From the NCBI GenBank assembly GCA_017522915.1, contig JAFWXX010000037.1:1-53936 (forward strand): a stretch of 53,936 nt of DNA. The letters are read 5' to 3'. Every line of letters begins with the position of its first letter. Within the stretch, counting starts at the first letter, position 1. Source of the DNA: Bacteroidaceae bacterium (GTDB lineage Bacteria; Bacteroidota; Bacteroidia; Bacteroidales; Bacteroidaceae). Both the position numbers and the translations under genes were made by a program. Below, piece by piece: positions 36,363 to 45,400 of the stretch. The notes beneath the pieces are model-generated. The model was not told the DNA's origin. It ran no database searches and worked only from the letters and a program-made list of their open reading frames with translations.

Positions 36363-36878
36363 ATGGCAAGAGAAAGTGTATTGATATTGAAGCAGAGAAT
36401 AGACATCCCGGAGCTGCTTTCGCAACTCAATGCTGCACTTAGCGAAGAATGGCTGGCATTCTATCAGTATTGGATAGGAGCGCAGATTGTGGAAGGCGCG
36501 ATGCGTTCCGATGTACAGCGCGAGTTCGAAGAACATGCAATGGAAGAGTTCGCCCATGCAAAACTCCTTTCGGACAGGATTATACAACTCGAAGGAGTCC
36601 CAGTTCTCGACCCGTCACAATGGGCCGTACTCGCACGGTGCAAGTATCAGGTTCCATTGAACTGTGATGTAGTGAATCTGCTCAAGCAGAACATTTCAGG
36701 CGAAAGGTGTGCCATTATAAGATATGAGGAGATTGCGACAATGACAAACAATCTTGACTATACCACCTGCGATATTGCAAAGCGTATTATGGCCGATGAA
36801 GAGAGACACGAGCAGGATTTGCAGGAGTGCCTGCGTGATGTGGAGTGGATTGTTCACGAAATGGAGAAATGCGAATAA
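36363..36878 (+). CDS. Dps-like/bacterioferritin-type ferritin
   Basis: The 171-residue four-helix protein keeps a bacterioferritin-type di-iron set: E28/E29, E62xxH65 (EEFAHAK), E114 (SGERCA) and E146xxH149 (DEERHE). Length and layout fit the Dps-like (DPSL, thioferritin) class known in Bacteroides. It carries six cysteines (C93, C101, C116, C136, C156, C170), unusual for a ferritin; DPSL proteins have a conserved Cys pair near the iron site. It would oxidise iron using peroxide and store it. The AT-rich 240-bp region upstream could hold an oxidative-stress operator, which I cannot identify. Confidence 0.85.
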   Translation: MARESVLILKQRIDIPELLSQLNAALSEEWLAFYQYWIGAQIVEGAMRSDVQREFEEHAMEEFAHAKLLSDRIIQLEGVPVLDPSQWAVLARCKYQVPLNCDVVNLLKQNISGERCAIIRYEEIATMTNNLDYTTCDIAKRIMADEERHEQDLQECLRDVEWIVHEMEKCE

Positions 36879-36924
36879 GCAGACTGGCCATTTGCGTTAT
36901 AATACAATGAGGTGTATTCAATCA

Positions 36925-36960
36925 ATAGTCAGAGCGGTCTTTTGGGACCGCTCTAACTAT
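36925..36960. terminator. Bidirectional terminator, ferritin / aguB
   Basis: AGAGCGGTC pairs with GACCGCTCT, extended by ATAGT and ACTAT across a mismatch. It sits between convergent genes and overlaps the last base of the aguB stop region. Confidence 0.75.
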
Positions 36961-37847
36961 TATTCTTCGTCAAGATAACGTTTTGTTATCCCGCCATACT
37001 CCTCGATGCGGCGGTCTCGAAGGAACGGCCACCATTGGCGCACCGTTTCGCTGCGCTTTATGCTCACCTCAACGACTTCGCATTGCTCCTGCTCACCGAA
37101 GTGTGAGATGAACTCACCCTGAGGACCGGCTACAAAGCTATGTCCCCAGAACTGTATTCCGTTTGTCATTCCCGAAGGGTCGGGCTCATGTCCGCAACGG
37201 TTTACGGCAATTACAGGTATCCCATTCGCTACGGCATGTCCTCGCTGTACTGTCTGCCATGCTCCCAACTGACGTTCCTTCTCTTCTTTAGTATCGGTAC
37301 TTTCCCAGCCTATTGCAGTTGGGTAGATAAGCAAATCCGCTCCGCGGAGTGCCATAAGACGTGCTCCTTCGGGGTACCACTGGTCCCAGCAGACCTGCAC
37401 GCCCAAAGTGCCTACAGAAGTCTTTATAGGACGGAACCCGATGTCGCCCGGTGTGAAGTAGAATTTCTCGTAGTATGCAGGGTCATCTGGTATATGCATT
37501 TTGCGGTACTTGCCGGCAATGCTTCCGTCGCTGTCAAATACAACGGCTGTGTTGTGATAAAGCCCCTTGGCGCGGGCTTCGAAAAGCGATGTCACCAACA
37601 CAATCCTGCATTCTGCTGCAATCTTTCCGTAGAAATCCGTTGAGGGACCCGGTATCGGCTCCGCGTATGAGAAATTCTCGGTCGATTCCACCTGGCAAAA
37701 GTAAAGTGAATTGTGCAACTCCTGCAATATTACAAGTTCTGCACCTTCAGAAGCGACTTCGCGGATGCATGCCGCAAGCTTCTTCTTGTTGCTTTCTACA
37801 TCGGGGCCGATGCTTTGCTGTATGATTCCTATCTTTATCGTTTCCAT
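36960..37847 (-). CDS. aguB: N-carbamoylputrescine amidase
   Basis: The 295-residue nitrilase-superfamily enzyme hydrolyses N-carbamoylputrescine to putrescine, CO2 and ammonia. The catalytic triad is E43 (LQELHNSLYF), K116 (KYRKMHIPDD) and C153 (QVCWDQWYPEGAR). Family segments FYFTPGD and WESTDTKEEKERQLGAWQTV match plant and bacterial enzymes. It starts 12 nt after aguA, so the two successive steps are coupled. Confidence 0.95.
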   Translation of the reverse strand: METIKIGIIQQSIGPDVESNKKKLAACIREVASEGAELVILQELHNSLYFCQVESTENFSYAEPIPGPSTDFYGKIAAECRIVLVTSLFEARAKGLYHNTAVVFDSDGSIAGKYRKMHIPDDPAYYEKFYFTPGDIGFRPIKTSVGTLGVQVCWDQWYPEGARLMALRGADLLIYPTAIGWESTDTKEEKERQLGAWQTVQRGHAVANGIPVIAVNRCGHEPDPSGMTNGIQFWGHSFVAGPQGEFISHFGEQEQCEVVEVSIKRSETVRQWWPFLRDRRIEEYGGITKRYLDEE

Positions 37848-37859
37848 ATCAGGGATATT

Positions 37860-38903
37860 TCAATATTTTCTACTGTCGGGATACTGCATGGTCACGCAAT
37901 GCAGCGAACCGTGTTGCTTAATCAGTGCCCGGCAGTCAATGCCAACAATCTCCAGAGAGGGGAAAGCCTCTTTCAGGACCTCTGCTGCCTTCGCATCATT
38001 TTCGGGCTGCGCGTATGTAGGGTAGAGCACTGCACCGTTTATGACCAGAAAGTTTGCGTATGTAGCCGGCAAACGCTCGCCCTCCTCATCATGGATTGGT
38101 GACGGAGACGGCAATGCAAGCATGCGGTATGGTTTCCCTTCGGCTGTACGCAGCTCCGATATCTGCCTTTCCATTTCAGCTAGGTCGTCGTGTTGTGCAT
38201 CATTCTTGTCGGTACACTGCATATACACTATCGTGTCGTTAGGAGCCAGACGTGCTATCGTATCTACATGTCCGTCAGTATCATCACCTATGAGATTTCC
38301 GTAATCGAGCCATAGTACACGGTCGGCATGCAGCATACGCTTCAGGCACTTTTCAATGTCGTCGCGCTCCATAGGCTGGTTGCGGTGAGGTGCCAAAAGG
38401 CATTGGCTTGTAGTGAGTATAGTGCCTTTGCCGTCACTCTCGATTGAACCGCCTTCGAGCACAAGGCTTGTGCAGTCTTCATACTCTCCCTTTACAATGC
38501 CGGCATCGTATAGCTTGCCGTTGATTGCATTGTCGAGCGAAGCCTCGAACTTCCTTCCCCATCCGTTGAAACAGAAATCGACGTAATGGGGAACGTTGTC
38601 TCCAAGCAATGTTATGAAAGCATGGTCTCTTGCCCAGGTATCATTTGTCTCGCACTGGAAAAGAGTTATGTTCTGCATTCTTGCACCGGCCTCTTCGAGC
38701 TGTTTGCCGACAGCATCGGTGTCGGGCGCAACGACAAGCACTCTTTCGCGCTTGCTTATGGCTTTTGCTATCTCAAGGAAACAGGCTTCAACTTCTTCAA
38801 GCATATAGTTCCAGTCTGTTCCCTCATGCGGCCATGTAAGCTGCACCATTTGCTGTCTGTGCCATTCGGCAGGGAGAAACAGTTGTCGTTTTTGCTGTTC
38901 CAT
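37860..38903 (-). CDS. aguA: Agmatine deiminase
   Basis: The 347-residue enzyme converts agmatine to N-carbamoylputrescine. It has the peptidyl-arginine deiminase fold motifs FLPAEWHRQQMVQLTWPHEG, NDTWARDHAF, LVLEGGSIESDGKGTIL, and the catalytic C336 in GSLHCVTMQYPD. Agmatine comes from arginine by arginine decarboxylase, which is not in this window. Its start overlaps the DUF2148 stop by one base. The order is DUF2148-aguA-aguB. Confidence 0.95.
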   Translation of the reverse strand: MEQQKRQLFLPAEWHRQQMVQLTWPHEGTDWNYMLEEVEACFLEIAKAISKRERVLVVAPDTDAVGKQLEEAGARMQNITLFQCETNDTWARDHAFITLLGDNVPHYVDFCFNGWGRKFEASLDNAINGKLYDAGIVKGEYEDCTSLVLEGGSIESDGKGTILTTSQCLLAPHRNQPMERDDIEKCLKRMLHADRVLWLDYGNLIGDDTDGHVDTIARLAPNDTIVYMQCTDKNDAQHDDLAEMERQISELRTAEGKPYRMLALPSPSPIHDEEGERLPATYANFLVINGAVLYPTYAQPENDAKAAEVLKEAFPSLEIVGIDCRALIKQHGSLHCVTMQYPDSRKY

Positions 38904-39442
38904 TATTGAGCAGGAGTCTTGCGTTTACGGTCGAAGAAGGGGTTCTTTGAGCTTGCGCTTACAGGAATGCCTATTATGTAGTTGCATCCGGGCATCCAGC
39001 CTAGCTTGAGGGCTGCATAACCTGCCGAGTACATTACGCGCGTGTCGAGACGGAGGTCGGCAGCAGTTGCTACAGCAGAACCTACAGCAATGCCTACATC
39101 AATAGTGTTCATTGCACACGGCACACCGGCAGGGCGTTCGCCGCATGTAGGGTAACCGCAATATCCGCAGTTCAGGCACATTGCCTCTTCACGGGATGCA
39201 ATGAGCACTACGGCATCAGCTTCAAGGAGGTTGCCGGCATCACGCATAAGGCCACCGCGGCCCAGATTCTCTCCAATCTGATGCAATGCGTTGCTAAGTG
39301 CCACGATGTCATCATCGGTTATCATCATCACCTCTATTATATCTACGCCCTTAGCTTTGGGTGCCGTTCTGGCTGCAGTCATCATCTGCTTTGCACACTC
39401 TATTACATGCTCGTGGCGCATGTCTCTTTCGTTCAAAACCAT
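38903..39442 (-). CDS. DUF2148 ferredoxin-like protein
   Basis: The 179-residue protein carries a cysteine cluster, CLNCGYCGYPTCGERPAGVPC, across about residues 98-118 that could bind an iron-sulfur cluster, as in the DUF2148 family (a ferredoxin-containing domain). The N-terminal part resembles nitroreductase-like folds (AARTAPKAKGVDIIEV). The basic C-terminal tail reads FFDRKRKTPAQ. It is the first gene of the agmatine operon, a link not explained by known chemistry. A redox or reductase role is inferred only. Confidence 0.85.
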   Translation of the reverse strand: MVLNERDMRHEHVIECAKQMMTAARTAPKAKGVDIIEVMMITDDDIVALSNALHQIGENLGRGGLMRDAGNLLEADAVVLIASREEAMCLNCGYCGYPTCGERPAGVPCAMNTIDVGIAVGSAVATAADLRLDTRVMYSAGYAALKLGWMPGCNYIIGIPVSASSKNPFFDRKRKTPAQ

Positions 39443-39638
39443 AATTGTGTATATTTTAAGTCTGTTTCAATATCTTTTTGCGAAGATAATGATATTTTTA
39501 TAACGGAGCGCAGTCGAGTCTCATTTTATTCAGTTCTTTTTGCTTATTTATAATCTTGCCTGTAATATAAATTGAAATATTTTAACATTGCTGAATATAA
39601 AATATCCTTATTTAAATCTGTTTTTTTGTAGTTTTATA

Positions 39639-39646
39639 TAAATTTG
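39639..39646 (+). promoter_or_regulatory. -7 box of the M16 protease gene
   Basis: TAAATTTG matches TAnnTTTG, 70 nt before the start codon, inside a 270-nt AT-rich spacer (39443-39715) otherwise without features. The -33 box is not clear. Confidence 0.4.
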
Positions 39647-39715
39647 CACGTCAAATATGTCAACCGATACAACAAATAAATCGACAAAAAGACAAAACCT
39701 TTAATTATAAACATC

Positions 39716-42511
39716 ATGAAAAGATTCTTTCTTTCGATAGCGGCAGCATTCGTTGCCATTATCGCATTCGCACAGACACCCCTGCCTCTCGACCAGAACG
39801 TGAGAGTAGGCAAGCTGGAGAACGGACTGACCTATTACATCCGTCACAACGACAAGCCTGCACAGCGTGCAGAGTTCTATCTTGCGACAAATGTAGGTGC
39901 ATATCAGGAAGAGGACGACCAGGACGGTCTTGCACACTTCCTTGAGCACATGTGTTTCAACGGTACAAAGAACTTCCCCGACAAGAAGCTTCTTGAATAC
40001 CTTCAGAGCATTGGCGCAGAGTTCGGACGCAATATCAACGCTTCTACAGGCTTTGAGCAGACACAGTATATGCTGAACAATATTCCTATTGTACGTGAAG
40101 GCATCATCGACTCCTGCCTGCTTGTACTGCACGACTATTCACACTACGTGACATGCGACCCGAAGGAGATTGATGCCGAGCGCGGTGTCATTCTTGAGGA
40201 ACGCCGTTCACGCCGCGATGCGAACTGGAGACTCTTCGAGCGTGCACTGCCTTTCTACTTCGGCGACACCAAGATGGCACGCCGTACACTTATAGGAGGC
40301 GAGGAGCAGCTTAGGACCTTCAAGCCCGAAAGCCTTGTCAACTTCTACCGCAAATGGTATAACCCCGACATGCAGGCAGTTGTCGTTGTAGGCGACTTTG
40401 ACGTTGACATGATGGAGCAGAAAATAAAGAGTACATTCGGTTCTATCCCCGCACCGGCTGAGCCAACAGTGAAGCCTGTAATCCCGGTTCCCGACAACAA
40501 AGAACCTATTGTGGCAGTCTTGACGGACCCGGAGGCAACATCCTCTTCTATCGAGATGCTATGGAAAGGACAGGCAATGCCAAAGGAAATGGCATGTACC
40601 GATGCTGCATACGCATTGGACATCATGAAGGCTGTAATAAGCATCGTATTCAACGAGCGTATGGAAGCTATCACCGCTTCGGCCGATGCCCCTTTCATGA
40701 ACGGTTCTTTGGGTATCGGGGCTCTTTGTGAAGGCACAGATGCCGTGCAGTCATCTGTATCATTCAAGGACGGAGAGAGCAAAAAGGCTCTTAAGGCTTT
40801 CTATACCGAGGTTGAGCGCATCAAGCGATACGGAATAACCGTTAGCGAGTTCGAGCGTGCAAAACTGGAGCTTATAAGCCGTGCCGAAAAGGCAGTGGAA
40901 GCAGCTTCAAGCCGCAAGAATGCCGAATTCATTTGGCCCATACTTGCGAATTTCTTCAAGAACAAGTATCTGTTGGACCCGTCAATGAACCTGCAGCTTA
41001 CACAGGCCATTTGCGGCAGCTTGCCGGCTGCTGCATTCCAGCAGATTCTCTCTCAGGCTATAACAGACGAGAACCTTATTGTAATATATAATGCTCCGGA
41101 GCGCGAAGGTCTTGCGCATCCTTCAGAGAGCGAGCTGATTGCCATAATCAACGAGATGAAGGCTTCTGAGATTTCCGCACCGGTAGAGGAGGGCGCAAAC
41201 GAGCCTCTTCTTGATGCAGCGGCAATAAAGGGCGGCAAGGTTACTGCTGAGCAGGACGGAGCATATGGCTCAAAGATATGGACTCTTGACAATGGAGTCA
41301 AGGTCGTTTACTTGCCAACGACACACAAGAACGATGAGGTACGCATCAAGCTTGTAATGAAGGGCGGACGTTCTCTCATCGAGACATCAGAACTCCCATC
41401 ATTCGACGATAACATCTGGATGCTTTATCTGCAGAACCGCGGAATTTCAAAGTTCAACGGCGTGCAGCTGAAGAAGATGCTTACAGGAAAGAACGTAAGC
41501 TGCAACGTATCGATAGAGGGTACACGCCATGGTGTTGCTGCAGTTACAACTCCAAAGGACATTGAGACAGCAATGCAGCTCCTCTATTTGAACATCGTTG
41601 ACCCGCGTTATGACAACGATGAATATCAGGTGGGCATCAGCCAGTTGAAGGCATTGTTGCCGAACCTTGAGAAGCAGCCTCAGTTCAAGCTTCAGGAATT
41701 TGCCTCAAAGGTTCTTTACGGAAACAACGAACGTCGTCAGGCAATCAGCAGTGCAATAGTAGAGAAAGCAAATATCGCAGATGTGGAGAATGTAGGCAAG
41801 AGACTCTTCTCAAATGTAGCAGGTGCCGTTGTATATGTAGTAGGCAACGTGAATGCCGAGACACTTAAGCCTCTCGTAGAGAAATATGTTGCATCTCTTC
41901 CTGCAAACGGCAACGCTGCGTCAGTTATCGACCGCAACGAGAATATTGTAAAAGGCGAGAATATCAAGGAACTGGCTGTTGCTATGGAGACTCCTAAGAC
42001 AACAGTAATCCAGGTATATTCAGCCGACATGCCTTACAGCATAGAGAACGAAGTTCTGCTCAATGCAGCAAAGCTCTATCTTGATATGGTTTATGTAGAG
42101 ACTCTCCGCGAGAGCGAAGGCGGCACATACGGAGCAAGCGTTGGTTCAATGAGCATTCGCGAGCCAAAGGAGACAATTCTCATGCAGGTTGCATTCGAGA
42201 CCAATCCCGAAAGTGCCGAGAAGCTTTCAAAGCTGGCTGTTGAAGGCATGCAGAAGCTGCTTGCAGAGGGTGTCCCGGCCGAGAAGCTCGACATGATAAT
42301 AAAGAATATCAAGAAGAACATTCCTCAGTCAAGAATAAGCAATGCCTACTGGCTCAACAACCTTCAGAAGAACATTGAGTACGGAGAGATGTACGACGAG
42401 GCTTACGAGAAAGCTGCCGACTCCATAACATCTGATGCTATCGTGGCAACACTCAAGAAGCTCGTTGACCAGAAGAACTTCATACAACTGATGATGGTTC
42501 CCGAAAAGTAA
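39716..42511 (+). CDS. M16-family zinc metalloprotease (PqqL-like)
   Basis: The 931-residue protein has a signal peptide (MKRFFLSIAAAFVAIIAFAQ) and two M16 halves. The first carries the inverted zinc motif H74-x-x-E77-H78 (LAHFLEHMCFNGT); the second half lacks it, as is normal for single-chain M16 proteins. A downstream Glu in the CDPKEIDAERGVILEE region completes the site. It degrades peptides in the periplasm or outer membrane. It is related to PqqL and insulysin. It has its own promoter and terminator. Confidence 0.93.
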   Translation: MKRFFLSIAAAFVAIIAFAQTPLPLDQNVRVGKLENGLTYYIRHNDKPAQRAEFYLATNVGAYQEEDDQDGLAHFLEHMCFNGTKNFPDKKLLEYLQSIGAEFGRNINASTGFEQTQYMLNNIPIVREGIIDSCLLVLHDYSHYVTCDPKEIDAERGVILEERRSRRDANWRLFERALPFYFGDTKMARRTLIGGEEQLRTFKPESLVNFYRKWYNPDMQAVVVVGDFDVDMMEQKIKSTFGSIPAPAEPTVKPVIPVPDNKEPIVAVLTDPEATSSSIEMLWKGQAMPKEMACTDAAYALDIMKAVISIVFNERMEAITASADAPFMNGSLGIGALCEGTDAVQSSVSFKDGESKKALKAFYTEVERIKRYGITVSEFERAKLELISRAEKAVEAASSRKNAEFIWPILANFFKNKYLLDPSMNLQLTQAICGSLPAAAFQQILSQAITDENLIVIYNAPEREGLAHPSESELIAIINEMKASEISAPVEEGANEPLLDAAAIKGGKVTAEQDGAYGSKIWTLDNGVKVVYLPTTHKNDEVRIKLVMKGGRSLIETSELPSFDDNIWMLYLQNRGISKFNGVQLKKMLTGKNVSCNVSIEGTRHGVAAVTTPKDIETAMQLLYLNIVDPRYDNDEYQVGISQLKALLPNLEKQPQFKLQEFASKVLYGNNERRQAISSAIVEKANIADVENVGKRLFSNVAGAVVYVVGNVNAETLKPLVEKYVASLPANGNAASVIDRNENIVKGENIKELAVAMETPKTTVIQVYSADMPYSIENEVLLNAAKLYLDMVYVETLRESEGGTYGASVGSMSIREPKETILMQVAFETNPESAEKLSKLAVEGMQKLLAEGVPAEKLDMIIKNIKKNIPQSRISNAYWLNNLQKNIEYGEMYDEAYEKAADSITSDAIVATLKKLVDQKNFIQLMMVPEK

Positions 42512-42557
42512 TAATAATATGTCGTAATTCTTACTGACTGCTTTATTACGATAAAAG

Positions 42558-42598
42558 TGAATGACTGTGAAATAAATTAACAGTCATTCATTTTTTTT
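42558..42598 (+). terminator. Terminator after the M16 gene
   Basis: TGAATGACTGT pairs with ACAGTCATTCA over an 11-nt loop and is followed by eight T residues. A strong intrinsic terminator 47 nt after the stop codon. Confidence 0.88.
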
Positions 42599-42661
42599 AT
42601 ATAAAAATCACCTTAATTTTACGGAAAACATCATTATAAATCATATTAAATTCGAGTTAAC

Positions 42662-44743
42662 ATGAAAAAGTTCTATTCGTTTCTTGTTGCAGTTTCTTGT
42701 GTTGCAATAAGTTTATTTGTCGCTTGCTCAAGTGACGATGAAGGTGGTTCCGGTAATCCTCCTGCTGATTACGACAACCAACCTACCGTAATCAGCGGCC
42801 AGATTAAAGTTGACGAATCTTCAATAGATTATGAAGGATGCAAAGTGACAACTGTTACCGACGAAGCCGATGTCGTTAATGGTCGTTTTGAGGTTGAAAG
42901 CTATAATAACGATAAAGCCAAGACCTTTATGCTTTGTAACGGTGATGAAGTATATATGATGAACCGCTCAGTTGTTGCTAAAGACGGAAACATTGAACTG
43001 AATGCGGAGTCAACAACAATTGCATTCATTACATTGCATCCTGCACTTGCTCCAGTCAGTGGCAATGATGATTATAATACCTTAGTACAGACCATCAAGA
43101 ATTGCAGTAGCTATCAGGTTGTATATGAAGAAATAGAGAAAGCTATTAAAGAGAAAAAGAATATATATGATACAAGCAACGAGCCATTGATGTTAGCTTA
43201 TAGCAATCTGATGGAAGAACTGTTTAGCGATACTCCAGAATTGGATGATGAAGATTTTGACGATTCACTGGAGGATATCATAGACGGGTCTGATGATGAG
43301 ACAAGAGCTGTATATGAAAACTCTAAGGTATATCCCTTGTATGCCGATATAGATCGTAATGTTCTTACTCTCAAAACAGTCGGGCTTGTTCCCAGCTATT
43401 ATGGAACTATAACAAGAGGCGATGGACACGTTGAGAACATTTCTGTTGAATCTAGAGATGATTACGGAGTCCTTGACTTGATAAAAAAGGAAAATCGCAC
43501 CAATTATGGTCCAGCGTTCAAATACACTTTCAGTATTAACGGTGATTATAACTTTTTCCTCTCAAGAACAAATATGGCAGCCCAAGCCGATTTCTATCTG
43601 AAAATTGTAAACAACATATTGGCTGCTTTAGGTCTTGAACTGGAAAACGATGTTGCTCAAGAAATATCCAGCATGGTTGTACAGGAACTTGTTGAGCTTG
43701 GAGCTGGAATTGATGCAGAACTGAGTACTTTTGAGCCAATGGCGTGGGTCGAGATTGCTTTCAAGGCTGTTGTGGAGAAAGTAAAAAATGGATCGTTCTT
43801 TGGCAAAAACGTATCTGAAAAAATTTCTAATTTTGCCGGGAGGCTGCTCAAGGGCATGGATTATTATGGAAAGATCAAGGGAAGTGCCAATGCAGCTATG
43901 AGACTCACATATATGTTGACTTCTCCTAAAGAGATTTCGTTCTGCCTATGCTCTTATGAAAAGGAAGTGTCAACATGTACTACAGCAGACCTCAAGATAA
44001 TAGACGGTAACGATCAGACTGGATATTCAGAGCAGAAACTGTTGTTGCCGTTGAAAGTACAGGTACTCACTTATGGCGATGACGGCAACGGAGTATCTCC
44101 GACATCTTATCATAGAGTTAAGTTTGAGGTGGTTTCTGGTGACGGAAAACTAGATGATGAATATGTATCTGCCGACCATAATGGATTAGCTTCCACATAT
44201 TGGACACTTGGAAAGAGTGGAGAGCAGAAGGTTAAAGCTACAGTAGTTGATATAATTACCGACAAAGAGATTTCAGAGCCTGTTTATTTTGACGCAACTT
44301 TCGATTCTGCGGACATCACAATAAGACTTGATTGGAACAAACATAGCGGAAATACCGATATCGACTTGCATGTGGTTGACCCATACGGAGAAAGGATTGC
44401 ATTCTATCACATGCGATCTGCATCAGGCGGTTATCTTGACAGGGATGATGTAGTAGGTCCTGGTCCGGAACACATACGTTGGAGCAATGCACCTGCAGGC
44501 ACATACAAGATTTATGTGCACTATTATCCTAATGGAGCTGAAGACCGCTCTGTGACAAGCTACAAGGTCTCTGTTACAGCAAATGGTACAAAATATCGTC
44601 CAGTTACAGGCTCAATTGCATACGATCAGATGGTGTCTGTCGGCCAGTTTACTATCGGCACTTCAGAGACAAGGTCTATCAATATTGTTCCAGACAATGA
44701 TCCTGACCTAATCGATACTTCATTGTTGCCAGCAAAAAAATAG
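42662..44743 (+). CDS. Large lipoprotein with C-terminal DUF2135 domain
   Basis: The 693-residue protein has a lipobox SLFVACSSD with the lipid Cys at residue 22, then an acidic Gly/Ser-rich linker. A central helical region of unknown fold follows, with many Asp/Glu (ELDDEDFDDSLEDIIDGSDD). Near residues 555-650 lies a YfaP/DUF2135-like domain: SGNTDIDLHVVDPYGE, DRDDVVGPGPEHIRW and APAGTYKIYVHYYPNG. An Ig-like region (SPTSYHRVKFEVVSGDGKL) precedes it. The base and codon composition is more AT-rich than its neighbours. Surface-exposed and of unknown role; it is followed by a terminator. Confidence 0.8.
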   Translation: MKKFYSFLVAVSCVAISLFVACSSDDEGGSGNPPADYDNQPTVISGQIKVDESSIDYEGCKVTTVTDEADVVNGRFEVESYNNDKAKTFMLCNGDEVYMMNRSVVAKDGNIELNAESTTIAFITLHPALAPVSGNDDYNTLVQTIKNCSSYQVVYEEIEKAIKEKKNIYDTSNEPLMLAYSNLMEELFSDTPELDDEDFDDSLEDIIDGSDDETRAVYENSKVYPLYADIDRNVLTLKTVGLVPSYYGTITRGDGHVENISVESRDDYGVLDLIKKENRTNYGPAFKYTFSINGDYNFFLSRTNMAAQADFYLKIVNNILAALGLELENDVAQEISSMVVQELVELGAGIDAELSTFEPMAWVEIAFKAVVEKVKNGSFFGKNVSEKISNFAGRLLKGMDYYGKIKGSANAAMRLTYMLTSPKEISFCLCSYEKEVSTCTTADLKIIDGNDQTGYSEQKLLLPLKVQVLTYGDDGNGVSPTSYHRVKFEVVSGDGKLDDEYVSADHNGLASTYWTLGKSGEQKVKATVVDIITDKEISEPVYFDATFDSADITIRLDWNKHSGNTDIDLHVVDPYGERIAFYHMRSASGGYLDRDDVVGPGPEHIRWSNAPAGTYKIYVHYYPNGAEDRSVTSYKVSVTANGTKYRPVTGSIAYDQMVSVGQFTIGTSETRSINIVPDNDPDLIDTSLLPAKK

Positions 44744-44820
44744 TATTGATTTGAAGTATCGACAACTTGTATATAGAATAATGTACCGGAATATTACTCC
44801 GGATTTCAATACATGAATAG

Positions 44821-44855
44821 AAATCGGCTGAATTTAAAAGTTCAGCCGATTTTTG
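44821..44855 (+). terminator. Terminator after the DUF2135 lipoprotein
   Basis: AAATCGGCTGAA pairs with TTCAGCCGATTT over an 8-nt loop, then TT. It separates the lipoprotein from the sigma-factor gene. Confidence 0.85.
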
Positions 44856-44915
44856 TATTTTAGCATTGTAGTTTTTAATGGCACTCTGCGTCTAATTGAT
44901 AAATTGCATCTTTAT

Positions 44916-45398
44916 ATGGATAATCTTGAACTTGAGTTCGAACAGGTTGTAAAGAGACATAAAAGCACGATATATACTGTGTGCTATATGTTCTCAAATG
45001 ATGCCGTTGAGGTTGCCGACCTGTTTCAGGACGTACTGATAAACATGTGGAACGGTTTTGCGAAATTCCGTGGCGACAGCGATATAAAGACATGGATATG
45101 GCGCGTAAGCCTGAACACATGCATTACGGCAGAGCGCAAGAAGAGAAAGCATGTACAGGCCGAACCGCTCTCTATGGAAATCAATCTGTTTGAGGACAGC
45201 GACGACGATACAAGACAGATACGGATTCTCAGGGAAAGGATAAACCGGTTGGGTTATTTCGACAGAGCAATAGTGCTGTTGTGGCTCGAAAACATGAGCT
45301 ACGAAGAGATTGGAGATATTGTAGGCGTGAGCGCAAAGAACATATCGGTGCGTCTTGTGAGGATACGCGAGAAACTAAGAAAGATGTCTAACGAATAA
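44916..45398 (+). CDS. ECF-type RNA polymerase sigma factor
   Basis: The 160-residue protein has the two-domain ECF layout. Region 2 includes STIYTVCYMFSNDAVEVADL and FQDVLINMWNGF; region 4 has the helix-turn-helix SYEEIGDIVGVSAKNISVRL. It would direct core polymerase to a specific promoter set. An in-frame ATG at 44853 overlaps the previous terminator, so 44916 is preferred (MDNLELEFEQVVKRH). A short membrane protein gene follows 2 nt later and may be its regulator. Confidence 0.9.
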   Translation: MDNLELEFEQVVKRHKSTIYTVCYMFSNDAVEVADLFQDVLINMWNGFAKFRGDSDIKTWIWRVSLNTCITAERKKRKHVQAEPLSMEINLFEDSDDDTRQIRILRERINRLGYFDRAIVLLWLENMSYEEIGDIVGVSAKNISVRLVRIREKLRKMSNE

Positions 45399-45400
45399 AC

